Assembly: GCA_003353795.1 (NCBI GenBank)
Contig: PIVY01000001.1
Span: forward strand, 80,932-135,549
Origin: a bacterium
GTDB taxonomy: Bacteria > Krumholzibacteriota > Krumholzibacteriia > LZORAL124-64-63
Reading direction: 5' to 3'
Length of the DNA stretch: 54,618 nt
Notes under the pieces: model-generated
The model's input: only the letters and a program-made list of their open reading frames with translations
Database searches by the model: none
What the model was told of the DNA's origin: nothing
Part shown: positions 7,899-15,940 of the stretch, one piece after another
How the letters are laid out: every line of letters begins with the position of its first letter
How positions within the stretch are numbered: position 1 is the first letter of the stretch
Position numbers and translations under genes: made by a program

Positions 7899-8930
7899 AT
7901 GAAGACTTCGTTAACTGTCGTGCTCGCGCTGCTGCTCACAGCCCCCGTCCTGGCCATCGATCTTGGCAACCGCGGCCCGGACAAGCCGGTAGCCAGGCAC
8001 GCACCCGGAACGCCGGATCCTGCCGCCCTGCGCCAGGGCGGCGATACCATCCTCGACGCGGTGCTCGTCTCCCTGCCGGTGGTCAACATGACCGGCACCA
8101 CCGCCGGCTTCACCGACGACTATGACGAGGTCTGTCCCTACACCAACTCGACCTCGCCCGACGTGGTGTACACGTTCGTGCCCGACTCGAACGTCGGTCT
8201 GGTCATCGACATGTATGGTTCGGTCTACGACACCAAGATCTACCTCTACGACGAAAACCTGGCGCTCGTGGCCTGCAACGACGATTTCCATCCGGACTAC
8301 ACGTCGCTCCTGGAAAACGTGCCGGTCATTGCCGGCGTGCAGTACTTCCTGGTCATCGACGGCTACGGAGGCGACTTCGGCGAATATCTGCTGCAGATCG
8401 AGGAGTTCATGCCGTGCCAGCTCGACTGTCCTGCGGGCGCCGTGCTCGAGAACGAGCCGCCGCTGGCGAATGGCTACGTGGACAACTGGAACGGTGGCTG
8501 TAATACCGATCCCGTCAGCCCACCCTTTCAGCAGGGATGGTGGGGCTCGTTCTGCGGGGTGAGCGGATTCTATCTCTCGGCAGGGAGCAGCTTCCGCGAC
8601 ACGGATTGGATGCAGCTAGAGATTCCCTCCGACGGCGTCCTGGAGATCTACGGCGATGCCGAGCTGGCGACCTACATGTTCGAGCTCGGACCACAGGATT
8701 GCGACACCGTCGGCGTCCTGCAGAACGTGATCATAGGACCCTGCGTCGAAGGCGCCATGGTCATCACCGGCTCGCCCGGATCGACCGTCTGGTTCTGGGT
8801 CGGGCCGACCACCTTCGCCTCGCCCGACGGCTCGGACGTCTACGAGTACGAATACGTCCTGATCAACAACACCATCTGGGACCCGGTGGAGAACGATAGC
8901 TGGACCGATGTGCGGGCGCTGTTCGACTGA
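7899..8930 (+). CDS. Secreted PPC-like paralog 6
   Basis: 343 residues. Signal peptide MKTSLTVVLALLL with cleavage near PVLA/ID; GGAAAGGAAG precedes the ATG. First domain: LRQGGDTILDA, FTDDYDEVCPY, SPDVVYTF, DTKIYLYDEN, CNDDFHPDYTSLLENV, YFLVIDGYGGDFGEY. Second domain: CPAGAVLENEPPL, NGGC, FCGVSGFY, FRDTDWM, TYMFELGPQDC, FWVGPTTF. Tail DSWTDVRALFD. The spacer to the previous gene is 15 nt. It is close to paralogs 2 and 5 throughout, with differences spread along the chain. Exported; function unknown. Confidence 0.88.
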   Translation: MKTSLTVVLALLLTAPVLAIDLGNRGPDKPVARHAPGTPDPAALRQGGDTILDAVLVSLPVVNMTGTTAGFTDDYDEVCPYTNSTSPDVVYTFVPDSNVGLVIDMYGSVYDTKIYLYDENLALVACNDDFHPDYTSLLENVPVIAGVQYFLVIDGYGGDFGEYLLQIEEFMPCQLDCPAGAVLENEPPLANGYVDNWNGGCNTDPVSPPFQQGWWGSFCGVSGFYLSAGSSFRDTDWMQLEIPSDGVLEIYGDAELATYMFELGPQDCDTVGVLQNVIIGPCVEGAMVITGSPGSTVWFWVGPTTFASPDGSDVYEYEYVLINNTIWDPVENDSWTDVRALFD

Positions 8931-8960
8931 TTCGGCGGCGCCGTAACCAGGAGAGGAACC

Positions 8961-9989
8961 ATGACGCGATCAATCGCCCGGATCGTGATGGCGGCGTCCT
9001 TCGCCTGCCTGGCCGCCACGACCTTCGCCAAGGTCGAGACCGGCGTCACCCCGCCGCCGCCCGACCCGGCCACGGTGCGTCAGGGCGGCGACACCTTCGC
9101 CGACGCCTTCCTGATGCCCATGGAGATCTTCTCCGCCAGCGGCTGGACCACCGGCTACACCCACGACTACGACGAGGTCTGCCCTTACTCCGGCAGCGAG
9201 TCGCCGGACGTGGTCTACCGGGTCACGCCGGAGTACGACTCGTGGGTCGACATCGATCTCTGGGGTTCGGAGTACGACACCAAGGTCTACGTCTACGGCG
9301 CCGGCATGGAGCTCATTGCTTGCAACGATGACTACTACGCGGACTACACTTCTTTCATCGAGGGCGTGCAGCTGTACCGCGGCGTCAAATACTACATCGT
9401 GATCGACGGCTACGGCGGCGATCACGGCCAGTACCATCTCTACGTCGGCCCGCCGCCGCCGGGTGGCGGCGAGGTGGAGTGCCCGTCGGGCGCGCCGCTG
9501 GAGAACGAGCCGCCACTGGAAGACGGCTACGTCGATGCGCACAATGGCGGCTGCACGAATCTCGACCAGGGACTCAACCTCCTGGATTTCCTCTTCGACG
9601 ATCCCTACTGCGCGACCTCCGGCTGGTTCGACGGCGGCCGCGACCACGACTGGTATCGGGGCTACACAACCTACGGACACGAAAGCGTGGAGGTCCTGGC
9701 CGAGGTGGAGCAGACCACCTGGCTGCTGGGCTACGGCGGCGCCGACTGCGGTGATCTGGAGTTGCGGGAGTCGGTCCTCGTGGAGCCCGGCGACGAGGGC
9801 TGGATGACGGTTCCCGGCGGCACCTACGAGGAGATCTGGATCGAGGTCCATCCCGATCTCGCGGTGGCGCCGCCCGGTTTCGAGGGGAACGAGTACGACT
9901 ACCTGATCATGCAGGCGTTTCCCGTGGGCGAGCAGCCGGTTGCGGTGCAGGAGCGTAGCTGGACAAGTGTGAAGGGGTTGTTCGACTGA
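8961..9989 (+). CDS. Secreted PPC-like paralog 7 (divergent second domain)
   Basis: 342 residues behind a 30-nt spacer, the only long spacer in the run, with AGGAGAGG before the ATG. The signal peptide cleaves near TTFA/KV. The PPC-like half is well kept (VRQGGDTFADA, YTHDYDEVCPY, DTKVYVYGAG, CNDDYYADYTSF, YYIVIDGYGGDHGQY), followed by a Gly/Pro linker. The second half starts normally (CPSGAPLENEPPL, NGGC) but loses RDTDWF and FELGPQDC in favour of RDHDWY and WLLGYGGADCG. Tail RSWTSVKGLFD. This member shows drift in the second domain while the tail stays fixed. Confidence 0.86.
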   Translation: MTRSIARIVMAASFACLAATTFAKVETGVTPPPPDPATVRQGGDTFADAFLMPMEIFSASGWTTGYTHDYDEVCPYSGSESPDVVYRVTPEYDSWVDIDLWGSEYDTKVYVYGAGMELIACNDDYYADYTSFIEGVQLYRGVKYYIVIDGYGGDHGQYHLYVGPPPPGGGEVECPSGAPLENEPPLEDGYVDAHNGGCTNLDQGLNLLDFLFDDPYCATSGWFDGGRDHDWYRGYTTYGHESVEVLAEVEQTTWLLGYGGADCGDLELRESVLVEPGDEGWMTVPGGTYEEIWIEVHPDLAVAPPGFEGNEYDYLIMQAFPVGEQPVAVQERSWTSVKGLFD

Positions 9990-10005
9990 ACGTGGAGGTG
10001 ATCCT

Positions 10006-11010
10006 GTGAAGACCTTGTTGCTGGTCGCCGCGGTCATGGTCGTGTCGCTGCCGGCCGTGGCCGTCGATACGGTCAAGCCGATTCGCACCGATGCCCCGCC
10101 GCCGCCTGATCTCGCCGTCATTCGTCAGGGCGGCGACACCATCGCCGACGCGATCCCCATCGTCCTGCCGTACGACGGCTCGGGAACGACCACCGGATAT
10201 ACCAACGACTACGATGAGATCTGCCCCGTTCCCGGGTTCGACGCGCCCGACGTCGTCTACTCGCTGGCGCCAGAATCCACAGCGCCGGTGATCGTCGACC
10301 TCCATGGCTCCGGCTACGATACCAAGGTCTATATCTACGACGAGAACCTGGACGTCGTCGCGTGCAATGACGATTTCTACAGCGACTACACGTCGAGGGT
10401 CGAGGCGCTGCTCGCCGCGGGTGCGACCTACTTCATCGTGATCGACGGGTACGCCGGCGACTTCGGCGACTACTTGATCCGTGCCTGCGCCTTCGAGCCG
10501 TGGCCGGACGACTGCCCCGACGGCGCCCAGATCGAGGGCGAACCGCCGATGCACGACGACTACGTCGATGAGTTCAACGGCGGTTGCGCCACGGGAAACC
10601 AGGGGCCGGTCCAGCCCATCACAGCGCCGGTGTTCTGCGGAGTGGCGGGGTGGTCGGGCGGTGTTAGCTGGCAGAAGAACTTCGACTATCTCGCGGCGAC
10701 CATGCCGGCCAGCGGCGAACTGATGGTGACCATCGCGGCCGAGATCCATACCGTCGTGTTCCAGTACCATCCCACTGACTGCATCGACGGTGCGCCGGTC
10801 CTGGGGACGTCCTGCGACTCGTGCGATGATACCGAGATGACCATCGTCGGCGAGCCCGGCGAGGAGATCTGGATCGTTGTCGCGCCGTTCGTCTATCAGC
10901 CGCCCGGTTGGTTCGACGGCAACGAGTACCGCTACCGCCTTGAGATGAACCTCGCTCCGGTCGCGAACCATGACAGAAACATGTCAAACGTCCGAGGCCT
11001 GTTCCGGTAA
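10006..11010 (+). CDS. Secreted PPC-like paralog 8 (most divergent, last in array)
   Basis: 334 residues from a GTG with GGAGG upstream; 16-nt spacer. Signal peptide MKTLLLVAAVMVV, cleavage near PAVA/VD. First domain: IRQGGDTIADA, YTNDYDEICP, APDVVYSL, DTKVYIYDEN, CNDDFYSDYTSRVE, YFIVIDGYAGDFGDY. The second domain keeps CPDGAQIEGEPPM, NGGC and FCGVAGW but replaces RDTDWF with KNFDYL and lacks FELGPQDC. The tail is NMSNVRGLFR, where Met takes the place of the usual Trp or Leu. A terminator follows after 28 nt, so this gene ends the operon. Confidence 0.86.
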   Translation: MKTLLLVAAVMVVSLPAVAVDTVKPIRTDAPPPPDLAVIRQGGDTIADAIPIVLPYDGSGTTTGYTNDYDEICPVPGFDAPDVVYSLAPESTAPVIVDLHGSGYDTKVYIYDENLDVVACNDDFYSDYTSRVEALLAAGATYFIVIDGYAGDFGDYLIRACAFEPWPDDCPDGAQIEGEPPMHDDYVDEFNGGCATGNQGPVQPITAPVFCGVAGWSGGVSWQKNFDYLAATMPASGELMVTIAAEIHTVVFQYHPTDCIDGAPVLGTSCDSCDDTEMTIVGEPGEEIWIVVAPFVYQPPGWFDGNEYRYRLEMNLAPVANHDRNMSNVRGLFR

Positions 11011-11038
11011 GCCTCAACCCACCGTCATTTCGTCCGAT

Positions 11039-11068
11039 AACGCTGGAAAGACCACTCTTCCGGCGTTT
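11039..11068 (+). terminator. Rho-independent terminator at the end of the array
   Basis: AACGCTGGAAAGA and TCTTCCGGCGTT pair with one bulged A around a short CCAC loop and run into TTTT. It sits only 17 nt upstream of the GTG of the next gene, so that gene needs a promoter inside or after the hairpin, or depends on readthrough. Confidence 0.75.
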
Positions 11069-11085
11069 TCGTGCGAGGTCGAACC

Positions 11086-12330
11086 GTGCAACGAACGAAC
11101 CGCGACTGGCGCTGGGCCCTGCTGGTGCCCGTGCTCCTGCTCCTGACCCTGGCCGCCTGCTCCATCGAGGAACCCGTGGAGGTGGAGCCCGAGCCGGAGG
11201 TCGTTCCCACGCCCGCCTCGGGCAGCGTCGACCATTCGGTGCCCGTCGTCCTGAGCTGGGAACTGGACGACACCATCGCCTGGGGCGACAGCTTCCACGT
11301 CTACTGCGACACCATCCGCCCGCCGCGCCGTGAGGTCTACGCCGGCACCGAGCGCACCTGTACCGTGGGCGACCTCCTCGACGACCGCACCTACTACTGG
11401 TACGTGGCCGCCGCCGACAGCGCCGGCGCTCCGTACATGTTCGGCGCCTGGAGCTTCGCCACCCGGCCGTTCCTCTGCACCGTCCGTCCCGAACCCGTGG
11501 ACCACACCACCAATCTCGAGATCGATCCCTTCCTGAACTGGGCCGTGGCCTCGGCCAGCGACACGCCGTCCTACTATCTCGCCTACGTCGACACCGTGAA
11601 CCCGCCGCAGGAACTGGTCTACGCCGGCAGCGACAGCGTGTGCCGCGTGTATGGTCTGGAGTATGAAACGCAGTACTGGTGGCGCGTGACGGCCGTCGAT
11701 GGCAGCGACAACACCGACACCACCGGTCCCTGGACCTTCACCACCGGTCCGCCGCTCTTCCTGGTGGACCTCGATCCCGCGCCCGCCGACAGCAGCAGCG
11801 ACCTCGACCGTGTGATCACCCTGAGCTGGAACGTGCTGACCGAGTCGGCGCCCACGGAGAACTGGGTCGTCTTCCTCGACGACCACCCGCAGCCCACGAC
11901 CCTGGTCTACGCCGGCACCGACACCGAGGTCACGCTCACCGACCTGCGCTACGGCCGGACCTACTACTGGGCCGTCACCGCCTTCGACGACGACGGGCAC
12001 ACCTTCACCAACGGTCCCTGGCGCCTGGATATCCGCGAGTTCGACGTGGAGCTCGAGCCGTCGCCCGCCGACGGATCGACCCAGGTGGCGACCACCGGCT
12101 CGTTGAGCTGGAACGTGACTCGCGGCGCCGAGATGGTGGTGAACTACCTGGTCTGCCTCGACAGCCACACCCAGCCCACGACGCCGGTCTACGCGGGACC
12201 CATGACGTCGCTGGACCTGGGGGCCCTCGGATTGGCGCCGGGCACGACCTACTGGTGGAAGGTGACCGCGCTGGACGTGGACGGATTCACCTGTCCGCTG
12301 GATCCCTGGAGCTTCACCACAGCACCCTGA
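11086..12330 (+). CDS. FN3-repeat lipoprotein
   Basis: 414 residues from the GTG at 11086, chosen because GCGAGGT lies 8 nt upstream; an in-frame GTG at 11071 would add five residues. A basic N-terminus and hydrophobic core end in a lipobox with Cys25 (TLAAC), so the protein is a lipid-anchored envelope protein. An acidic linker (EEPVEVEPEPEV) follows, then four fibronectin-III-like repeats of about 95 residues. Each has a YAG(T/S/P) turn and a YWxVTAxD strand; the first, second and fourth close on PW/AWSF-type TT(G/A)P strands. No catalytic motif is visible. Probably a surface or periplasmic scaffold or adhesion protein. Its 3' end overlaps the convergent phosphatase gene by 17 nt. Confidence 0.8.
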   Translation: MQRTNRDWRWALLVPVLLLLTLAACSIEEPVEVEPEPEVVPTPASGSVDHSVPVVLSWELDDTIAWGDSFHVYCDTIRPPRREVYAGTERTCTVGDLLDDRTYYWYVAAADSAGAPYMFGAWSFATRPFLCTVRPEPVDHTTNLEIDPFLNWAVASASDTPSYYLAYVDTVNPPQELVYAGSDSVCRVYGLEYETQYWWRVTAVDGSDNTDTTGPWTFTTGPPLFLVDLDPAPADSSSDLDRVITLSWNVLTESAPTENWVVFLDDHPQPTTLVYAGTDTEVTLTDLRYGRTYYWAVTAFDDDGHTFTNGPWRLDIREFDVELEPSPADGSTQVATTGSLSWNVTRGAEMVVNYLVCLDSHTQPTTPVYAGPMTSLDLGALGLAPGTTYWWKVTALDVDGFTCPLDPWSFTTAP

Positions 12331-13213
12331 CGCCGTCGGCGGTGATCTCGACGACCTGGACCGTGCCGCCGTAGTGGGCAGACGCTCCGGTGTCGATTGC
12401 CCAGGCATGCTGGTCGCAGTAGGCGGTGGCGCCGTCGTCCTGCACCGTGTGGCCGGTGAAGATGCGCTCGCAGCTCAATTCATCAAGAACCTGATCCAGA
12501 ATAGCGCAGTCATCCGCATCCGGGGCGTCGTTGTAGTGTCGGGACCACACAGGGTCGCTTTTCCCTTTGTAAATATCAGGTTCTGGGATTTCTCCGCGTA
12601 ACCAGGCGCGAGTTTCTGTGTTGATTTTGTCGATACCGTACTCCAGGTGGGCCGGCAGGAGGCCTCCGTGGATGAACAGGTTGCGGCCGATGATCACGGC
12701 CACGTTCCGGTTGGCCATCTGAACGGCATATGTCCCACCGGGACGGAAGGCAGCGGCCCGCGCGCGGTGCTCGGCAGGCAAGGTGGCGAGGGCGGAGTCA
12801 GCCGGGTCGTACACGATTCCGGCATCGGCGAAATCTACCCAACCCCCGTCGGTGACGTAGCGGAAGTCCCAGGCCACGTTCATGAGCTCGTGGTTGCCCA
12901 GCAGCGCGTGGATGGCGCCTCCTGCAGCGGCAGCTTCGCCTTCCAGGCGGGTCAACAGGTCGAGAATCTCCTGCTCCTGGTCCCCGCGGTCGAGCTGATC
13001 CCCGGTCTGGACCACCACGAGAGTGCCGCCGATCCAGTGATCGTGCTCGTCGATGGCCCCGGCGAGGCGCAGGGCGCGGCGGGCGGCGTCGAGATCGCCG
13101 TGCCAGTCGCCCATGGCCACCACCCGATCGGCGGCGGGGTAACGCGTGGGGATTTCGTCGGCCACGGCGACCGTGGTCAGGGCGATCAACAAGGCGATCA
13201 GGATTCTCGTCAT
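12314..13213 (-). CDS. Secreted PPP-family (Shewanella-like) phosphatase
   Basis: 299 residues. The internal ATG at 13213 was chosen because it opens a signal peptide (MTRILIALLIALTTVAVA/DE); the longer frame would bury it. All three PPP metal motifs are present: GDWHGD (Asp36, His38), GDQLDRGD (Asp72) and GNHE (Asn107, His108), plus FTGHT near the C-terminus. This pattern, with a conserved mid-domain GG(T/L)L and a Trp-rich end, fits the bacterial Shewanella-like phosphatases, metal-dependent hydrolases of phosphotyrosine or phosphoserine. Export places it in the periplasm. Divergent from the yjbQ-type gene. Substrate unknown. Confidence 0.85.
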   Translation of the reverse strand: MTRILIALLIALTTVAVADEIPTRYPAADRVVAMGDWHGDLDAARRALRLAGAIDEHDHWIGGTLVVVQTGDQLDRGDQEQEILDLLTRLEGEAAAAGGAIHALLGNHELMNVAWDFRYVTDGGWVDFADAGIVYDPADSALATLPAEHRARAAAFRPGGTYAVQMANRNVAVIIGRNLFIHGGLLPAHLEYGIDKINTETRAWLRGEIPEPDIYKGKSDPVWSRHYNDAPDADDCAILDQVLDELSCERIFTGHTVQDDGATAYCDQHAWAIDTGASAHYGGTVQVVEITADGVRVLW

Positions 13214-13216
13214 GAC

Positions 13217-13246
13217 GTGACCTCGGGCTGGAGGAGCGGCTATGAT
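13217..13246 (+). promoter_or_regulatory. Candidate promoter for the first YjbQ gene
   Basis: GTGACC (13217-13222, four of six matches to the -35 consensus), an 18-nt spacer and TATGAT (13241-13246, five of six) lie between the divergent phosphatase and YjbQ genes. The predicted start is near 13253. Confidence 0.35.
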
Positions 13247-13296
13247 GCCCGGAATGGGGCGCCGGCGCAACTCCGGCCATGCGAAAGGCGAGATCC

Positions 13297-13713
13297 ATGA
13301 TCCACGGCGAATTCCTCGAGCGCCGCACCCGCGGCTTCAGCGACATCCACGACCTCACCGGCGATATCCGCGAAATCGTCGGCCGCAGCGGTGTGAGCGA
13401 CGGCACGGCCAACGTATTCGCGGTGGGCTCCACCGCGTCCGTCACCACCATCGAGTTCGAGCCCGCCCTCGTTCGCGACATGGAGGAGGCCCTCGAAACA
13501 CTCTGGTCGCGCCACATGCGCTCGCACCACAGCGAGACCTGGGGCGACGACAACGGCTTCAGTCATCTGCGCGCCAGTTTCATGGGCCCGAACATCACCG
13601 TCCCCATCCACCAGGGCGCACTCGTACTTGGCACCTGGCAGCAAATCGTCGTCATCGATCACGACAACGGACCGCGGGAGCGCCGGGTCTTCGTACAGGT
13701 CATGGGCGAGTAG
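13297..13713 (+). CDS. YjbQ/UPF0047 family protein, variant subfamily
   Basis: 138 residues from the ATG at 13297, which follows AAAGGCGA; an ATG 18 nt upstream is possible. The UPF0047 fold is recognised from the C-terminal signature VPIHQGALVLGTWQQIVVIDHD and the central ETWGDDNGFSHLRAS. Some family members show weak thiamine-phosphate synthase activity; the true role is unsettled. In place of the HTTA/NExAD active-site segment, this copy has GSTASVTTIEFEP, typical of a second subfamily. A canonical copy is encoded at 40044. Cytoplasmic. Followed by a long inverted repeat. Confidence 0.85.
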   Translation: MIHGEFLERRTRGFSDIHDLTGDIREIVGRSGVSDGTANVFAVGSTASVTTIEFEPALVRDMEEALETLWSRHMRSHHSETWGDDNGFSHLRASFMGPNITVPIHQGALVLGTWQQIVVIDHDNGPRERRVFVQVMGE

Positions 13714-13764
13714 ACCACCGTACTCAGGGGCCCGTTGATCCCCGTCGACGGCCCCCAACCCCAA

Positions 13765-13845
13765 GACCTGCATCGCCTCGGTCCCGCGAACTCCACAGCA
13801 AGCGAAGCGAAGCGAGGACATCGCGGGACCGAGGCGATGCAGGTC
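13765..13845. repeat. Perfect 25-bp inverted repeat with 31-nt loop
   Basis: Bases 13765-13789 are the exact reverse complement of 13821-13845. The loop (13790-13820) contains the short tandem AAGCGAAGCGAAGCGAG. No T-run follows on either side, so it is not an ordinary terminator. It fills most of the 208-nt gap between the YjbQ gene and the aminotransferase. It could be a REP/BIME-like or miniature mobile element, or a structured RNA. No second copy was noticed in the window. Confidence 0.85.
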
Positions 13846-13921
13846 CTCCTTGCCACCGCCGATTGCGGTGACCAGATTTTCAGGGAATGAACGTGCGGGA
13901 ATACGACCAAGGAGCACCGGT

Positions 13922-15226
13922 ATGGATCCCAGACTCTCCGCCCACTACGCCTCCCGCAAACCCAGCGTCGTCCGCCTGGCCCAGATCGAGTTCGCCAAGC
14001 GGTCGGACCCGGTGGAGGCCCTCAACGTCGCCATCGGCAACGTGTCGCTGCCCATGCATCCGGCGATGATCGAGCGGTTGAAGGGTGTCGGACATCCCGG
14101 CGGAGCATTTGCGGACGGCGTGGTCCAGTACACCACCACCGTGGGGCTCGCGGAGACCAACCAGGCGTTCCTGAATATCATCGGCGCCAGCGGTTTCGAT
14201 ACCACGAACCTCCACAGCCAGATCACCGACGGTGGTAGCCAGGCCATGGAGCTCTCGCTGGTCGGGGTGTGTGGCCCGGCGGGCACCAACGAGGCGCCGC
14301 TGCTGCTCATCGACGCGGCCTATCCCAACTACCACAGCTTCGCCGAGCGCCTCGGCCGCCGCACCGTTTCGGTCACGCGCACGCTCGGCGACGACGGTCG
14401 TTTCTCCCTGCCGGACCTCAGCGAGGTCGAGGCGGTCATCAAGGAGCACCGGCCCGGCGCCATGGTGGTCATTCCCTACGACAATCCCACCGGCCAGCTC
14501 TACACCCGCAGCCAGATGGCCGACCTGGCGCGGCTCTGCGTGGAGCACGGCATGTGGATGATCAGCGACGAGGCCTATCGCGAGTTGCACTACGAGGATC
14601 AAGCCGCCGTCAGCGTGTGGGCGATCACCGAGGACGAGGTGCCGGGGATCACGGGTCGGCGTATCGGCATCGAGACCAGCAGCAAGGTCTGGAATGCTTG
14701 CGGACTACGCATCGGCGCCCTCGTCACCGACAACGCCGACTTCCACCAGCGCGCGGTGGCCGAGAACACGGCTGGCCTCTGCGCCAACCACATCGGCCAG
14801 TGGATCTTCGGGGCGCTGGCCCACGAGAGCCACGACGCCTTGCGCCAGTGGTACACCCGGCAACGCGCGTACTATCGCGAGATGCTCGTGGACCTCTCCG
14901 AGGAGACGCGCCGGCTCATGCCCGGCGTCATCGTCTCCAGCCCCGACGCCACCATCTACTCGGTAATCGACCTGCGGAATCTCGTCGACGAGGACTTCGA
15001 TGCCCTCGACTTCGTGATCTGGTGCGCGCGGGAGGGACGTTGCGTGATCGACGGTCGCCAGCTCACGCTGTTGACCGCGCCCATGTCCGGCTTCTACAGC
15101 ACTCCGGCGGGGCAGCCCAATCCGGGCCGCACCCAGATGCGGGTGGCCTACATCGAGCGTCCGGAGAACATGAAGCTGGTGCCGCAGCTCCTGGCCGAGC
15201 TGTTCGACCAGTACCGGCAACGGTAG
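13922..15226 (+). CDS. PLP-dependent class I/II aminotransferase
   Basis: 434 residues. The ATG at 13922 has AAGGAG 7 nt upstream; the longer frame runs back into the inverted repeat and was rejected. Fold-type I aminotransferase features are visible: PYDNPTGQLY (substrate/PLP contacts), SDEAYREL (Asp and Tyr of the cofactor site) and SSKVWNACGLRIGAL, holding the Schiff-base lysine and the phosphate-binding arginine. The C-terminal arginine segment TQMRVAYIE is also present. The amino donor cannot be told from sequence. It is convergent with the transaldolase gene (11-nt gap). Probably cytoplasmic amino acid metabolism. Confidence 0.85.
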   Translation: MDPRLSAHYASRKPSVVRLAQIEFAKRSDPVEALNVAIGNVSLPMHPAMIERLKGVGHPGGAFADGVVQYTTTVGLAETNQAFLNIIGASGFDTTNLHSQITDGGSQAMELSLVGVCGPAGTNEAPLLLIDAAYPNYHSFAERLGRRTVSVTRTLGDDGRFSLPDLSEVEAVIKEHRPGAMVVIPYDNPTGQLYTRSQMADLARLCVEHGMWMISDEAYRELHYEDQAAVSVWAITEDEVPGITGRRIGIETSSKVWNACGLRIGALVTDNADFHQRAVAENTAGLCANHIGQWIFGALAHESHDALRQWYTRQRAYYREMLVDLSEETRRLMPGVIVSSPDATIYSVIDLRNLVDEDFDALDFVIWCAREGRCVIDGRQLTLLTAPMSGFYSTPAGQPNPGRTQMRVAYIERPENMKLVPQLLAELFDQYRQR

Positions 15227-15237
15227 AGCCGCCAACG

Positions 15238-15924
15238 TTACTCGATGATCTCGGCGCCCATCTTCGCGGCCGCCTCGGCGAACGCGTCGGCGGCGTCCTC
15301 GGTGTCGGCATCGTCGACCATGCCCTCGGCCACCGCCGGCCCGAAGGTGAAGGTGTCGCACCCTTCCCAGGCCAGTTCCACCACCTTGTCCCACGATCGT
15401 AGGCTGGCCGTGAGCAGGCGCGTGGGCGACTCCGTGTTCTGCAGCAACTCCTGCATGGCCACCACCTCGGCGGTGCCGTCGCGACCGAGGTCGTCGAGGC
15501 GACCCAGGTAGGGCGCGGCGTAGGCGCAGCCCAGCGCGGCGCCGGCCAGCACCTGGCCGGCGTTGTAGACCGCGGTCAGCGTGACGCCGATGTCCTCACC
15601 GATCAGTCGCCGGGCCGCGGCAAGCCCTGCCTCGGTGGCCGGCACCTTCACCGCCACCTGGGGTGCCAGTCCCACGAGTTTGCGCCCGCAAGCCACCAGC
15701 TGATCGGTGGTCTCGCCCCAAGCCTGCAGGTGGATCTCGCGGGCGCCCAGGGCAAAGGCGCGGTCACCGAGCGCCGCCAGATTCTCCAGCGTGCACGGCC
15801 GCCCCGCGCGCTCGAGCAGCAACGGGTTGGTTGTCACACCGTGGAACACGCCCAGGGGTAACCACCGCTCCCACTGCTCGGGGTCGGCGCTGTCGAGGAA
15901 GAGGCGGAGCGGGCGCGGGGACAT
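15238..15924 (-). CDS. Transaldolase / fructose-6-phosphate aldolase-like protein
   Basis: 228 residues, the length of the short FSA/TalC subfamily. Family motifs are FLDSADPE at the N-terminus, GVTTNPLLL, VAVKVPATEAG with the Schiff-base Lys93, and GVTLTAVYNAGQ. These enzymes cleave or transfer dihydroxyacetone units between sugar phosphates. It is second in a - strand pair, 16 nt after the SRAP gene, which probably reflects shared transcription only. FSA and transaldolase activity cannot be separated without the full active-site comparison. Cytoplasmic. Confidence 0.88.
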   Translation of the reverse strand: MSPRPLRLFLDSADPEQWERWLPLGVFHGVTTNPLLLERAGRPCTLENLAALGDRAFALGAREIHLQAWGETTDQLVACGRKLVGLAPQVAVKVPATEAGLAAARRLIGEDIGVTLTAVYNAGQVLAGAALGCAYAAPYLGRLDDLGRDGTAEVVAMQELLQNTESPTRLLTASLRSWDKVVELAWEGCDTFTFGPAVAEGMVDDADTEDAADAFAEAAAKMGAEIIE

Positions 15925-15940
15925 GAGTGACCTCCGACGG

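Noticed and set aside
2-11010. Repeated gene array as a possible CRISPR or surface-antigen cassette with recombination sites
   Set aside because: Repeats are whole genes of about 1 kb, not short direct repeats with spacers, and no recombinase or inverted crossover site was seen.
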